This document shows positions 38,218-56,013 of a stretch of DNA of 64,000 nt, in pieces. How positions within the stretch are numbered: position 1 is the stretch's first letter; every line of letters starts with the position of its first letter. The DNA comes from Phaseolus vulgaris (taxonomy: Eukaryota > Streptophyta > Magnoliopsida > Fabales > Fabaceae): positions 3,629,030-3,693,029 of the forward strand of contig NC_023749.2 in assembly GCF_000499845.2 (NCBI RefSeq). The letters run 5' to 3'. A model generated the notes under the pieces. That model did not search any database, was not told the origin of the DNA, and was given only the letters and a program-made list of their open reading frames with translations. The translations under genes were made by a program, and so were the position numbers.

Positions 38218-39174
38218 GGTTGTTGATGGAGAAAGGTATGCAGAAGAAAAACGATGATGGCGCAGTGCAAGGAGTGATGATTAAATGGCTTTTCCGATGA
38301 GAAAGAAGAAGAAATAGCTAAAAGACTGTTGAAGGAATGACTTACACATTTATCACATTACTGCTCCTCCTTTTATAGATATTCCAGTGCTACTTTCTAA
38401 ATTTTCTCTCTTTTATAATAATAATTATCAATTACTAATTAATATTATTAATTTTATTATATCCAAAGTTTCCTTAGATACTCTACAATTTTACAAGTTT
38501 TTTCCTTAATAATCTCTTTTTAAATAATAAATTCACGTGTTTGACTTTATTTTCAATAATATACCCATTTACTCTATTTGAAAACCTAACTTCCAACGAA
38601 TGCGTTTTTATTGAAAAAAGTCACTTGAAATTTTGTTTATACTGATGAATTCTAATAAGGGTTCTATTTTCTTTTATTTTGTAGAGGCTGAATAGGGTAG
38701 AAGACGGAGAAAGAATAAAATAATAAGTTTTTTCTTGGTAAAAAATTATTTGAAAAAAGTTAACTAAAGTTAGGAGAAAATGAAATTTAAATGGTTTGTC
38801 AGAGATATTTAAAAGATTATGTAAGGTAGAATATAATTTGATTTTGTAAAAATTATAAATATTTTAAAATAGAAGTAAATATAAAAAAATATTAGATATT
38901 TATTCATTAAAAAAAATTATTAAATAAAAAATAATTTTTAAAATAAAAAATAATTATTTATTATATTAACTATAATCTTTTTTATTTTTAAAATAATATT
39001 TAATTTAGTTAATATAATAACTAATTATTTTTATCTTTAAAACTAAATTTTATTTAATAATTTTTTTAACAGTAATTATTGTTTGTGAATTAAAGATTTT
39101 AAAGGATTTAAAAAAAATGCAGTTGAAAGTATAAAATAAATAAAAATAATTTTTTTATCTGCAAGAAATAAATA

Positions 39175-39560
39175 AAATAAAATGAGACAATTCAGGCTGT
39201 CTCAACCCTTATACAAAAACCTAAATCAAGTTCCTAACCTCCAACCACCTAGGGAACCGACAAACATTATAACACAATAGCATAATAATAAACCCGAACA
39301 AGATACAAGGTCCCAACAACACCTCAAAGAAAAACACACCCTCTAATTAGGATACAAAAACCAACAACTAAACAAAAACTTTGTCATAACCAAAAGCACG
39401 TCAAATATCCAAGTGCCTAAACCAACCCTACGAGAGGGCACCAAAAAAACCAAATTGAACCTGCACAAAGTACACCACAACTTTCAAATGTGGCCAAATC
39501 ATAATCATCAAACATCAATCTCTCTAAACTCATACATCATACAAGATTTTGGCTCTAAAT
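39175..39560 (-). mobile_element. Possible LINE 3' end
   Basis: Read on the minus strand, this segment is T/G-rich and non-coding. It passes through GTTTTTGTATAAGGGTTGAG and ACAGCCTGAATTGTCTCA and ends in a simple TTTATTTTATTTATTTC tail. Plant non-LTR retrotransposons often end this way, with a T/G-rich 3' UTR then a short simple repeat. No reverse transcriptase remains nearby, so the call rests on style and composition only. Confidence 0.35.
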
Positions 39561-40457
39561 AAATAAATAAATAAAAGTATGTGTTGTGTATTTTTATATT
39601 TAAAAATAGAAAAAGAAAGAAAAATATTTTATAGTAGAAAATGTATTAAAAATTGAATTAGTATATTGGAGGGTTTTTCTTAATTTGTACGAGAGAAGGA
39701 GAAAAAAAAATATATAAGAGAAGAATTAATATATTTTGTTAAATTTGTGTGAAATTAAAATTGTGATTATTACTTGGTTTAAAATAAAAAGGAATAAATA
39801 ATATGAAAAGATTAAATTAAAATTTTGGCTTGGTGCATTCAAAAATAAATATGGTGATTGTAAAAAAAAATAGTTTCTGTGTTAAAAAAAGTAGAAATAG
39901 AACTTAATTAATTTAATAATTTTTGTTATTGTGTGTGATGATAAATATATATATATATATAAGAAAGAAATATAAAATAAGTAATTAAAAATATTTAGTT
40001 TAAAATGTAATTTTTTTAGAATGAAAAAAAAAATATGTTTTAATCTAGAGATAACATTAGGAGGGTGAATCATGACATTTAAAATATTATTCATTTTAAA
40101 GGTCATTCCTCCGTTACAATTTCTTTGTTAAAAGACGCGATGAGTTAGAATAAAAAAAATATATAAATTGAGTGATATAAAACTATATTGAAACAATTAT
40201 TATTATTGGTGAGCTAAATTAAGATAAGATTCTAAAAATTGTAATAAAATAAAGTTAAATTTATAAACATAGATTAAGGATAACATTTGTTGTTTGCGAA
40301 AAATTAAAAATTGGAAAATAATAATATTAAGGTAAATTTGTAATTTGCTTGAGATAAAGAAAAAAAGTATGGTTCAATTTTTTTTGCTTTTGTTTTATAA
40401 TTAAGAATTAAGAGTAATTATTATAATGATTTAGAATATTGTTGTTTATTATATCTG

Positions 40458-40522
40458 TTGTTCATGACATGATTGTGTTAAAATGATTGCTTTTGTTCAT
40501 GACATGATTGTTGTGTTAAAAG
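40458..40522. repeat. Short direct repeat
   Basis: TTGTTCATGACATGATTG occurs twice, 35 bp apart (about 40458 and 40493), each followed by a TGTTAAAA. No associated gene or element. Confidence 0.6.
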
Positions 40523-41315
40523 TTATTTAAAGAATGCAGTAGGAATAGTAAAGACTTGCATCTTCCACAAACAAAAAGATGAATTTCAGTTTGGAAAGAC
40601 TCTCACATTTGGAATTCCTTTTACAACATTAAAGTGATATGTTTTGGGAAATAAAATAGGTAAGAGTCCATTTTCAAATATTTTTAAATTATTATTTTGG
40701 AAAAAAAATTCACAGTTTTACATGGGATTATGTTCATGTCATGTTACACTAAATTTTTCAACTTTTTTTTTTTCACTCTATGACCATTTTTATTGCTGCA
40801 TTTTAAATAAATTTATGTAAACATATAAAAGTTGCCAATGATTAGTTATTCTATGAAAAAATTCTTAAAAAACGTTTAAATGGACCTACTACTAAATAAC
40901 TCTTATTTCTTATATTTCTGATATAAAATATAATGTTAACACAAAATTACTATTTTTCATTTCTATATTCGACAACATCATCTATTTAATATTTTGATTA
41001 AGGTGTAATTACCCTAAGAGAGTGACAATAAGGTAAATGTATAATAATTTTTTAATATTTGAAGACATATATTCACAGTGAAAATTTTATCATAATTACA
41101 TAGTCTAATTAAGGTTTAAAAAAGTATTTTTGTGATAAAAAATTGAATGAAAATGATTTAAAACTAATTTCACTAATTATTGTTAACAAATTTGCAATTT
41201 TTTAATGTGCTTGTGGTGTTAAGGAATAAAGATGTTTGTTGAATGAAAAATGTTTTTTGGTACAATAATTATAAATAGTTTAAAAGTATGTAATTAAATG
41301 ATCATTCATATTTAT

Positions 41316-42345
41316 TGTTTGGATGAAGAGAAGTAGGAGAAAAGAAAAGAAAAAGTACGGACATAACAACTAGAGTAACTTCCATTATATAATAATATTT
41401 AATAATGTTGATTATAAAAAAATAATACAATTATTTTATTTTATAAATATATTTACATATTAAATTAATTTTAAAATATATTAATTATTTTTTAATATTA
41501 TTATTGTTAACATATTTTTTGAAAAATGTTGAATAATAATATTAATAAAAATAAATAATAATAATAATCAAATAAAATTATAATATAAAAAATATATATA
41601 ATTATTTATAATACAAAAATTCTATAATTATTATTATAATAATAATATTATTTAAATTAACTACAAAATTACTTTCTAAATATATTTTATAAAATTGTAA
41701 ATATTTTAAATTATTTATTTATATATAATATTTTTTAATTTTTACATATATCCATAATTTTTCATCTATAATTTTTCATAATATATAATATTAAAATTTT
41801 ATTTTTAATTAAAATATAATTATTTCTTGATAAATTTTTATGTTCTAACTAAATTACATAATTTGTGATTTTTCCAAAGTCAATTTCTAGACAAGGTTAA
41901 TATAGTTAATTACAAACAATTAAAATAGACAAACAAATAAATTATATTTTTTAAATTAATTTAAAAATAGCAGTAAATTTAATTTGTATATGCTTAAATA
42001 AAGTTATTTTATGGCAATTTTCTATGTTCCTATAATTTTAAGTAAATTTTTTTTTCTAAAAATATTTATTCAACGTATCGAAAATCATTTACAAAACTTT
42101 AATTAACTCAAATATACGTAAAAATACATCATATTTTATTATTCAATTTTTTTTAAAGATAAGAATAAATTTGTAAACTTTCATTTTACACCTAACAACC
42201 ATCATATCACTCACAAACTCTACTTTAACTTATCTCATTTTAAACACATGTACTATTTTCATACTTTCTTCTCAAATCTTCATACATCCACTCCCTTAAA
42301 TCCTCATAAATCTTCTTTCCGATCCAAACACACCCTGCAAGTTTT
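41316..42345. mobile_element. Possible MITE-like AT-rich element
   Basis: The left edge reads GTTTGGATGAAGAGAAG. The right edge, reverse-complemented, reads AGGGTGTGTTTGGATCGGAA and continues AGAAG, giving loosely matching inverted ends around a very AT-rich core of about 1 kb with no coding sequence. GTGTTTGGAT ends are common in plant MITEs. No target-site duplication was established. Confidence 0.3.
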
Positions 42346-45300
42346 ACAATAATTCACACATTATGTAATTGGTTAAATTAAATATTATTGATAAAATTTG
42401 ATAGACTAATGCAATATATGTTTTACCTACATGTTAGGGAAAAAACTTGAATTTGAGAAGTTGCATTTGCTCTTCATGCAAAATTATATATATATATATA
42501 TATAAATGCATACGACATCTTGATAATTTTAATATCACAGTCAAACTTACTATTTTGTCAAAACTTGTTGTATAATATAAACATATGGTTGTCGATACCA
42601 AATAAACTAACGATGCCCCCCACAAGAAAGTGATTGGTGTCATAGAGAAACAAAAATTTGTTATTGAGGTACAAGTATATAATATACTTGTTCATAATGC
42701 ATGGGTGATGGAGGTTAAGGAAATTGCTATTGATCTTGGTAACTTTGTTGAAGTTGTAGTTGGTCAGGCGATATCCACGAATAAAATGATTTGCTAAAAA
42801 AACAAATAACTTTTTGTCTCATAAAGATTATGATCTTTTAGAAGGATTCTCTCATCTCAAAATTGTGACTAATGCAACAAGTCATAAATTAATTTTTGTG
42901 AAACAAGTTACTTTTCAATCTATTTCTCGATATTTAGTATTGCAAAATTGTTTTAAATCTCTTCAAGTGATTAATATAGTTAAATCTACCTCAACTATTT
43001 TATTTTTTTTAAAGAAATAATATGGTGTATAAGGTATGTTGAAAAGATCAAATATAAATTAGTTAATAATTAAATCTTTAGTTGAATAGCAATTTAAAAA
43101 TTACATTATAAAATTAATAATATTTTTTTAGTTTATAAAATGGTCTCTAGTCTATATATACAAACTAATTAAATTAATTTGTATTTAATTATTTTCTTAC
43201 AATATATATATATATATATATAATTATAATAATAATAAACCATGGTACTAATACATAATATGTATTTATTGCATGGATGACAACTGTTTATTTAGAAATA
43301 TGAGGAGTCACTTTTAATGAATAATTTGATTTTCATCAAGTTTTCTATAAATTATTTTCTATTATACCTATTATTAATCTCTATAAAAACAATATAACTA
43401 ATTGTTTTGAATGATCTATTCTATCCATTTTTTAGTACAACTTAGATTAATGATTTTTTTTATTAAATTTAATGTGAGTATTTAATAAAGTAGAGTATTT
43501 AATAAATGTTTTAAAATAAGTAATTTGAATAAAGAAAAGATGGAAGAGTAGGGAGTAGTGGTTGGCCCAAAAAATGACGGAAAGAGAAGAAAAGGTGAAA
43601 GAGTGAAAAGGTAATCATTACATAAACATTTAATGCATCTCTCTGCCACAACATTATTGTCATCTACTATCTGAAAAATAATCTCTTTTCAAGATATTCA
43701 ATTTTTCTTCTAAATTTATTATTTAAAACCAAAATACATTTCAAAAATACTATTTATTTCATGCTTCTTATTCTGTGTTCCATTCTAAACAATCAAAATA
43801 CAGAGAAAATAAATATGAAGGACCAAGAATTTGGTAGGATAAAAATCGATAAAATAGAATAAAATCTGTAAAAAAAAAAGAACATAAAATTTTAGTTATA
43901 TTCTTAATTTACTTAATATAATTAATATAAAGAAAGACAAATTATTTATGATAAAAAAATATATATAAAAGGCGATAACACATAAATGTACATTAAAACA
44001 AATCAATTAAATAAGGTATAATAGCCAAGCTACTTAAAATTACATTAAAATAAAATAAAAAAATATTTCGACAGGTTGTTATTAGTCCAATGGTTACTAA
44101 ACATGATTAAATAACGTAATTATCCGGTTCTCTTTTTTCGATTTATTTTGATAAATAGCTGTTTTTTAATGTTATTTTTTAAACTTTTAAATAGTATAAT
44201 TCTTCAATTATATCTGTTAATATGTAAATAGAGAAAATAATCAGTGTTTTTGAAATTAAGATGGATTGATAGTTAATTAAGGTGTGAGTCTAATTGAGAT
44301 GTCAAATAACATAGTAATGCATAGTGATGCATAACATGAAAGTTTAAAAAAAAAATTAAAAATTAAGATGGATTGAAAGAGATTTTAAAATGTTTGATGT
44401 TGCATTTTTTTTTTTTAGTGATTATTAAGTTTTGTGAATGAAATACCAAGTGAAGGTTCATTTGAAAAATTATTCAACATTAAGTAAGAACTAGAAAAAT
44501 ATTTTATAAGTATGAATTACCTTTTTGTGGGAGTATCGCTCATTTAGTTGAGTTTTCCTAAGTTGCACTTAAGAAAGAAAAGTACAAGATGAGTTTATAT
44601 TCTCTAAATGAATATTGCTCAAGAGACAAGAGATTGCTTGAGTAATAACTATTCTTAAGAGACAAACGAGATGATCTCGTTAAATAAATATGATTCCTCA
44701 AACACAAATATCATTGTAACTCAAGTTTAATTATATACACGTGTATTCGTGTTGTTGGTGTGTTATTAAGTATTAATTAAAATACATTGATATATTAATT
44801 ATACATGTTTTAATATAATTGATTAATGTATCATATGCCTTTTAATATGTGTATGATGATAATGGTAAGGGTAAATCTATATAAGGTGATATATATATGT
44901 AGAGTGATATATTTATGATATGTTGTGGGTACTTAGAGTGGTATGACCTTGCATGATTAGTAGCTTGTGTGGCAAATGACTTATGTGACAAAATGCCAAA
45001 CATGTTCGCTCATTAAATAATGTATGAGATATTTTGGGTTTACAAATCATTTGGTAACACAAATTAAGACATTAGGCGGTGTCATATATCATATTTGGAT
45101 AAATAAGTGGATCAACTACCTCGACATGGGGCAAATGTTAGTATCAAGTGAGACATGCTTAATACCTATATGTCTTTTTAGCACATGTCTTGTGGAGCTT
45201 ATATTATACATTGATGATGTGACTAATGACTCTGACACCTTATTGACGATGTTTCAATTGAGGTTCGTAAGTGTTGTTGAGAGATACCTTCACCTTATTA

Positions 45301-46618
45301 TCAATGCAATGTGTAATAGGTGATGTGATGTGGTGTACATGATGTGTGATATATGCGTGTTTGTATTATGTGCTTTATGTACAATGTATGAGAAGTTTAA
45401 AACTAGATTAACGTATCTTTGCATTTTGTTGTTGATAGTTATAATCTTATGTAGTACATAAATAAATGATGTTGTAACTGGTAGCACAAGTACCTAAAAG
45501 TAGAGGTATTCACAATATGATTTAGTTTGATTTTATTTTTAGTTAAAAATATACTAAAACCAAACATAAAATTATATGTAGTTCAATTTGATTTGATTAT
45601 ACATAAAAAAAGTAAACCAACAAACTTTTGTGATTTGATTTAGATTAGTTTTGTAGATTGATTGTATAGTTTTTCTTATCAGTACATGTATTCAATATAA
45701 TTTTTTTAACGTAACAACCTAATGTTATATTGTGATTAATAAGTGTATTCTACTTCAGTATAACGAAGGATTTGTTTTCTTCAATATTGTGTATAGTATT
45801 AAACCATTTGTTTACACATATTACCAACTTTTTTTTTTATCAATAAGGGAATTATATTAAGTTATAAAAACACAAGTCGTGTTTATGCGAAGAAAAAATA
45901 AATAAATATTATATTTTATTCATTGTGACATAAATATTAAATAACATGTAGGATATTTCATTGTATTAAAAAAAAAACACGTGTATAGTATTACATGACA
46001 TGAATTCAAAATATAACCATCAAAATCTCTTTATAATGTTTCTTTTCAATAGTCTTTTTATTTTTTTTAACACTCTTTTCTCATAAGGTTAGTAATGTAA
46101 CATCCATATTACGACTCATCCTATATATCATTCACATGTTAAAACATGTTGTGTAACTCATTTGTCAACCAGATTAAACATATTAAGTATTTGCCTCACA
46201 CATCTTTTATATACAAGTGAAATAACAAGTACTATAATAATATTTAAAAAATAGATTTCGGTTTTTGTACTATTTTGAAGTATCAAACTGAAAATAAATA
46301 GAATCATTTAATTTTAAAAACAAACATCCAAATTGATAAAACAAATTATTTTAGTCATTGATTTTTTAAATTAATTTTCAGTTATTTTTTATCAATTCGA
46401 TTTTAAACACTTTTATCATGTATCAAGGATATTTATTATTTGTTTACATACTACTATAATACTACTATAATGCAAATATTTTTATTATCAGACATTATTT
46501 ATAATCTCATCACACTATTTATATATATATATATATATAAAGATAAAATAAAATAAAATAATTGTTTTCTTTTTATTGGGAAACAAAATACATATATCTT
46601 GAGAGAAATAAATAAATA

Positions 46619-46661
<43 letters not shown>

Positions 46662-48499
46662 AGTTTCTCATAACTTAACCTTTCTATGTAGTTTATGACC
46701 ATCACAATTAATAAAGAAGAGCACAAACACAAGGTAAGTCATATTTAAAAAAAATAATAATACAATTATTTTTATCAAACACTTTCAAATACATCTCAAA
46801 ATTAATTTAAGACATTTAAATCATACACAAAATCTAGTGTTTTTCACAAATATATGTACTCTACATCTCATGTCATAACACTATTAACATATATCACAAA
46901 ACATTTGGCTCTACTTTTAGAATACGCCTGTGTTGAATTTGACCTAAAGATATGTATTTCTCATACTATCTTCACTATGTTGTCTCTCAAACACATGTAT
47001 GTCAATAGGAGTTCAATCCTATCATATGAATAAATCCCCATGACTTGTGAGTCCAACTATTTTTCACACCACAGACTAAGTCATAAGAACCTTCTTTGAC
47101 TCTTAAGACCTGATAATCGTTCTCTATGTGATTCTAAATTGGTAGTTAAAACTTTGATAGCTATTTAGATATCAATTTATAAACTATTTATTAATGATAT
47201 AAACTACTTTAGATAACAATAATTTTTTATTCTCCAAAATAGTATATAATTTAGTCAATATAATGACTAATTATTTTTTGTTTCTATTTCTTTTTATTTA
47301 ATGATTTTCTTGTAGTGACTAAACTAGTTTCTCTTAATGGTTAGTTGCTCGACATAAAACCAAAGTTTTCAACTTCATAAGACTCACAATATCAATAAAC
47401 TTGTATTTAGAAAATCCTAATCAATGTTTTGAACATACCTCTATGAATCCTGGACTAACAAGAGACTCATTTTAGCTTTAAAAATATGACATATAACACC
47501 TTCCTCCCCAAACATTTTGAAATTCTCAAAGCTGACAAAAAAAGACAAGGAAGAACTTACTTCAAAGAAATTTGGTAAAAATCTTAAAAAATAAAAAAAA
47601 GAGAAGAATTTTAAAAAATAATGATTATTTTAAAATAAAATTTAAATACTTGTATTATTTATATGATTTATGTTTTAATAATAAAATATTCATACTTTAT
47701 TTTTTTAATCTATTATTTATAAACTTCCTTTTACAATTTTAACTCCTAATACGTGATTTATTCATACCGCAATTTATATTTTCTTTAATAATTGGTAGAA
47801 AAATATGTTTTCAATAAAGAAAAAATATTATTTCTATAATTATAAATATTATTTAAAATACAATATTTTAAATGTATATCATATTAATATATTTTTTTTA
47901 AATACATTAAATACAAAATCTCACTTATAACTTATGTCTCTAGATGATTCAGGTTACATCCTTTTGTTGCATATCAAAATTAACTGAATCTCCTAGAATT
48001 GACTAAAAGAAAACAAAAAATCTCCTAAAAAAATATCATGTATGGTATCATATTATTTTAAATTAATAAAAAATACATTGAAATTAAAAAAACTAAAAAA
48101 AATAGTTTTTTTGTTTAAAAATTTGGTAAATCTTGGATCATTGATGATGATGAAGATATGGGAAGAAGGGGGTGTCGAATATGGATTAGAAAGGCGTAAT
48201 GATTTGATGGACCCACGTGGTTATAGGTGAATTCAACACCCTCCTTTGGGATGCACGCTACTTTCTTCGCTTCGGCGCAGTAACTTGCACTACTTTCTAT
48301 ATCAAACCAAACCAAACACCACTTCCAAAATCTTCCAACCAAAACACACTAATTATAATGTTTTTACATTATAATACAAGATCTAATCTTTTATAACAAA
48401 GTTAAATGCATAACACATATCAATCCATAAATCAAAAGTATTGACAATTTTTTTTATCAATAATTTATTTAAAAAAAAAAAATTAAAATTTTGTACCTG

Positions 48500-48870
48500 T
48501 AAGACTTACGACTGACCATATATCTTTCCATCAATGGTCGACCAACACCATGTCTCGGTTCTTATTAATGGTTTGACTGACGCCCTAAACCAATTACGCT
48601 CAAACAAGATTAATCAAGCTAATCAATGGTTAAGAGTTAGGTAATGTATTTCTAAACATGACCCAAACCCTCTAATTTGACCCAATGAGAAAAAACCACT
48701 AAAATAATATAAATAACATAAATTTCAAGAACTAGTTACGTCCTCATACAATGTTCTCACTATCGAATGCCGAATACTAAAACTGATTTGAGTGTCGGAT
48801 TGTCTTCTGCATGTACTACCCACGCCTGGATTACGAGAAGACCGAAAGGTAAAACGAATAAAGAAAAGAT
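48500..48870 (+). repeat. LTR-derived dispersed repeat, copy 1
   Basis: Shares a series of blocks with 58250-58660: TCAATGGTTAAGAGTTAGGTAAT against CATTAAGAATTAGGTAATAC, then TAAAATAATA.AAATAACA, then TTACGTC, then TTGAGTGTCGG-TGTCTTCTGCA. The last block resembles the 3' part of LTRs seen widely in legume retrotransposons. No internal coding region adjoins it, so it looks like a decayed solo LTR. Confidence 0.5.
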
Positions 48871-49547
48871 AAGTGTTTGTTTAGAGAGGAAGTGAAGTGT
48901 TATCCAACCGACCGATCAAATAAGAAGAAAACAAATTTAAAAAATAAGATCAAATAAAATGTCATTTGTTTAATTTAGACATAAAAAAAAATATTATTTA
49001 AAAAAATACATACACAAGGTAAACCGAGTTTTTATTATATTATTTGCCCTTTTGAATATTAGTTGGTCCCAAATTAGTCATAAGAAAACAAACTACACCT
49101 GGTTGGCCAACTTGATAAGGATTGACATGTTTTTTCCATTAAAATTAAAATAAGAATAGTTAGAAAAACACAAATATATAATAATGACGTAACTTAATTG
49201 ATAAAACTTATAAAATAAATTTTGATTATTAATTATAACAAAATTATTTAATAAGTAAAAATAATATTACTTAAGAATAAATGTAAATGAGTAGGAAGTC
49301 AAGTTTAATAATATATTTAAATTGATATGAATTAAATTACAATAGAGCTATATTAGAGAGCCTTATTATGGACAATCTATATTAATGTTGCAGAAAGAAG
49401 GTAAACTTAACATAACTATGGTGCGATCCATGTAGAAACATTCTTGGGTCTTCTTTCACAAAAGAGTTCAATTTTATTTTCATAAGAACAATTTGAATGC
49501 AGAATTACTCCTAGTTACCATGATCAAACAGGTGGAGTGCAAGAATA

Positions 49548-53283
<3,736 letters not shown>

Positions 53284-53799
53284 GTTGAACTCTTCTTAGC
53301 ATCTTCTACCATTATCCAGGGATAAGGTGCTGAGAAACAAAACATGGTGGCAATTGGCAAAGCCACTCCACATAAAATTAATTAATTAAAAAGACAGTAA
53401 TAAACCTCATAGTGTGTTTTTTTTATTGGTTAAAAATTACCAAAAACTATAAATTAATTTAGTAAAATAAAAAAATGTTATTGTTAATTTCATAATTTCC
53501 CAAAAAATTGTTAAAGTTGAAATATTATTATAAAAAGCAAAATTTAAATACGGTATCATATTATAGAGATGTTGATCGTGTTGCCTTAAATTTAATTACA
53601 AAAAATGACACCAACAACTGTTATAATAAATTTTGTCCATAAAACTGTGGTGATACTATCATGTCTTAAAATAAAAGTAGCAAATAATGTTCCTAAAATT
53701 TGTCCTTAATAATTAGCATTGCTGCGATTTCTTGATGTAAAAAGTTGCAAAAGAATGTAAATTGTGTTTATAGGTCTTTTCTTACTATAACTCCATAAT

Positions 53800-54125
53800 T
53801 TTTTTCGACACTTCCTAGTTTTTAAAATATCAAAATTATATTGTATTTTATTATTATTTTGAAAATATATTTTTAATTCTATAATTCAAATTATGTTTTT
53901 TAAAAACATATATTTTGGACAGAATATATTTTTTTTCTTAAAAATAAATTATAAATTCTATAATCTAAAATATGTTTCTATAATGAAACATTATGACCGT
54001 ACAATCTGAATTTTTTTGGAAAATATCTCCAAATTTTATAATTTTGAATATATTTTTAAAGATTAAATGATATTTTGTCTAATTTATGGGGTGTTAGAAG
54101 AAATTAAGGGGGTGCAGAAAGAAAA
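53800..54125. mobile_element. MITE-like element, copy 1
   Basis: AT-rich segment flanked by loosely inverted ends. The right end reverse-complements to TTTCTGCACCCCCTTAATTT; the left end reads TTTTTCGACACTTCCTAGTT. The right end shares GGGGTGCAGAAAG with the element at 54356-54710. No coding capacity. The ends are approximate. Confidence 0.4.
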
Positions 54126-54355
54126 TGTAAAATTGTTATCATGGTTGAAGGCCCATTGGGTAGCTTAAATGTCTTGCAATTGCTTTGTTTTTTGTGTGTT
54201 GGTTTTGAAATAAGAAAAAAAATATTGAAAACTTTAATGGGCCGGACGGCTCTTTTTTTCTATAATGATTCCAAGGACCCATACAATAAAACTTTGCCAT
54301 AAAGTAGAGGAATAGAAGCAAATTTTATACCCAGGAAAGAACAATTTTAAGGATA

Positions 54356-54710
54356 TTTCTTCATGCACCTCTATATTTTTTGAAATATCATAATTATTTT
54401 TGATAATTTTGGTTGATTCTAGAATAAAAATTCCGTAAGCAAAAGGTGTTTGTAGAATAAGAATTCTAAGCAAAGTGTGTTTTCAGAATAGGAAATCCAG
54501 AAGACAAAAAACTATTCTGGAATATCCTTTCTGAAACACATTTTTGTAATTTTCAAAATGGTAAATCTGGAATTCATAAAATTTATTCCCAAAAAATATG
54601 TTCTAGAGATATTTCGGAAAAACTTTTTGAAAGTCATTTTTAAAAGGGGTAAAATGGTCTTTTCGAAAAATAATGGGGTGCAGAAAGCCATATGTGGGGG
54701 TGCAAGAGAA
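54356..54710. mobile_element. MITE-like element, copy 2
   Basis: The left end TTTCTTCATGCACCTCTATA matches the reverse complement of the right end, TTTCTCTTGCACCCCCACAT, as an imperfect terminal inverted repeat of about 20 bp. The AT-rich core of about 310 bp has no coding sequence. A GGGGTGCAGAAAG motif near the right end is shared with the neighbour at 53800-54125, so both probably belong to one family. Confidence 0.5.
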
Positions 54711-55755
54711 ACACCCTAATCTTAAACGCTCTTGGTACACCAATACCCAATTGAACATTCCATGCGTGAAAAGAATAGAAAAGGAATATTGAAAGAAGTA
54801 TGTTGTGTTAACTGAAGGCATTTATCGTATTTACACAATTATGTATACATCGCATGTTTAAAGCTATTTAGTTTAGTATTAGTAGTAATACCTAAAATAA
54901 GCACACTCTTATTCTAGCAATAGAAATTTCAGGTGAAATTGCACAGTGGCCACAAAAGTACTACCACTACTATAATGTACTAGGATAGGGCAGGGAATTG
55001 TAATAAAAACTGAAGAAACCATGACCTCTTGTTCCGTGACCAATAAAACCAATATTGCCACAAAACATGAAAACTGAATTGGAAATTCGAATCATGAAAC
55101 ATTACTATCCTAGTTCAGCATGATGTCCCACTTACACGTGAATCTTCGTTTCAGTTTAAGCAACTTATTTGTTTAAATATCTTAAAATTTAAGTTCATTT
55201 ACATATTATATTGTTCTCACTTTAAGTTCGAAAGATAACGTTAGAATCAATCATTGTATTTGAGATATTGTCCACTTTGAAGATTGGTGTTCCGTTTTTA
55301 TCTTTAAAATACATTTCGATAAGTTGTGATATGAGGAAATATTTAAATTGTTATTGATCTCGATTCCTAAACAATATGAGACTATATTAACATTATCCGA
55401 ACATATATTTTTTAGCCTACTAACATAGTATTATTATTTTGTAGTAATGAATGTGAAGTGAATGTGATACAAGTAACTAGCTTCTGGTCACCGTCAGAGG
55501 CACAGCCAAAATAAGGACCACAAACAATAAAAAAGGTTACCCTTATCATCGTGCATGTGCCATAAAGCTAACAACATCCACTCAAGGTGGAGTGAAGTGC
55601 CCCAAAGAGAAAATCAATTTCTTAGCCTTGTATTCTTTGCCTGTACTCTTTCACACCCAGAATATATACATAGAGACAGAGACACCAATCATGAAAAACT
55701 TTGCCCATATATATTTTACTTTAAATATTTACAGTCAAAAATATAACATGGCTGG

Positions 55756-56013
55756 TGGACTTTTAAAGTTTAGATTTAAAATTTACTTCTTAATATGGTA
55801 TCAGAGTTATTTAAAGTATATTCTAACGTGTATTAGTTGAACTTTTCAAGTCATCCGTTGTTAAACCGTTATCGGATCATTCATAATATATAGTTTTAAC
55901 GTGAGGAAAATGTGTTGGAGATCTCATGTCGACTAGAGACTAAGACATTACAAGTGAGTGCAAATCTCACTTTATAAGTCATGTTGATTTAAGCTTACAA
56001 TTCACTTCTTAAT
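55756..56013 (+). mobile_element. Second TRIM-type retroelement (decayed)
   Basis: The tail of a 5' LTR (AAATTTACTTCTTAATA) leads into TGGTATCAGAGT (55796-55807), a one-base variant of the initiator tRNA-Met primer site. The internal part shares CGTTATCGGATCATTCATAATATA with CGCTATCGAACCACCCATAATATA of the first TRIM. After a purine tract (GTGAGGAAAATG), a 3' LTR starts TGTTGGAGATCTCATGTCGA at 55913 and ends near 56013. Same family as 22951-23240 but clearly older. Confidence 0.72.

Larger units (their letters stand above)
38218..49547. other. 11-kb AT-rich spacer
   Basis: Gene-poor stretch between the MEI2-type gene and the sugar kinase. It is dominated by A/T runs, (AT)n microsatellites and decayed repeat sequence. 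Open frames such as 45024-45323 show no recognisable domain. The MEI2-type promoter and the kinase 3' UTR lie at its ends. Recognisable pieces are listed separately. Confidence 0.6.

Noticed and set aside
42610..43020. Patch that reads like protein in places (VIGVIEKQKFVIEV...)
   Set aside because: Several in-frame stops interrupt it and no domain is recognisable. It is probably a decayed repeat or chance.
45024..45323. 99-aa open frame
   Set aside because: No recognisable domain, no splice context with neighbours, and composition like the surrounding spacer.
46499..46732. 77-aa minus-strand frame with IYIYIYIY runs
   Set aside because: Translation of (AT)n microsatellites.
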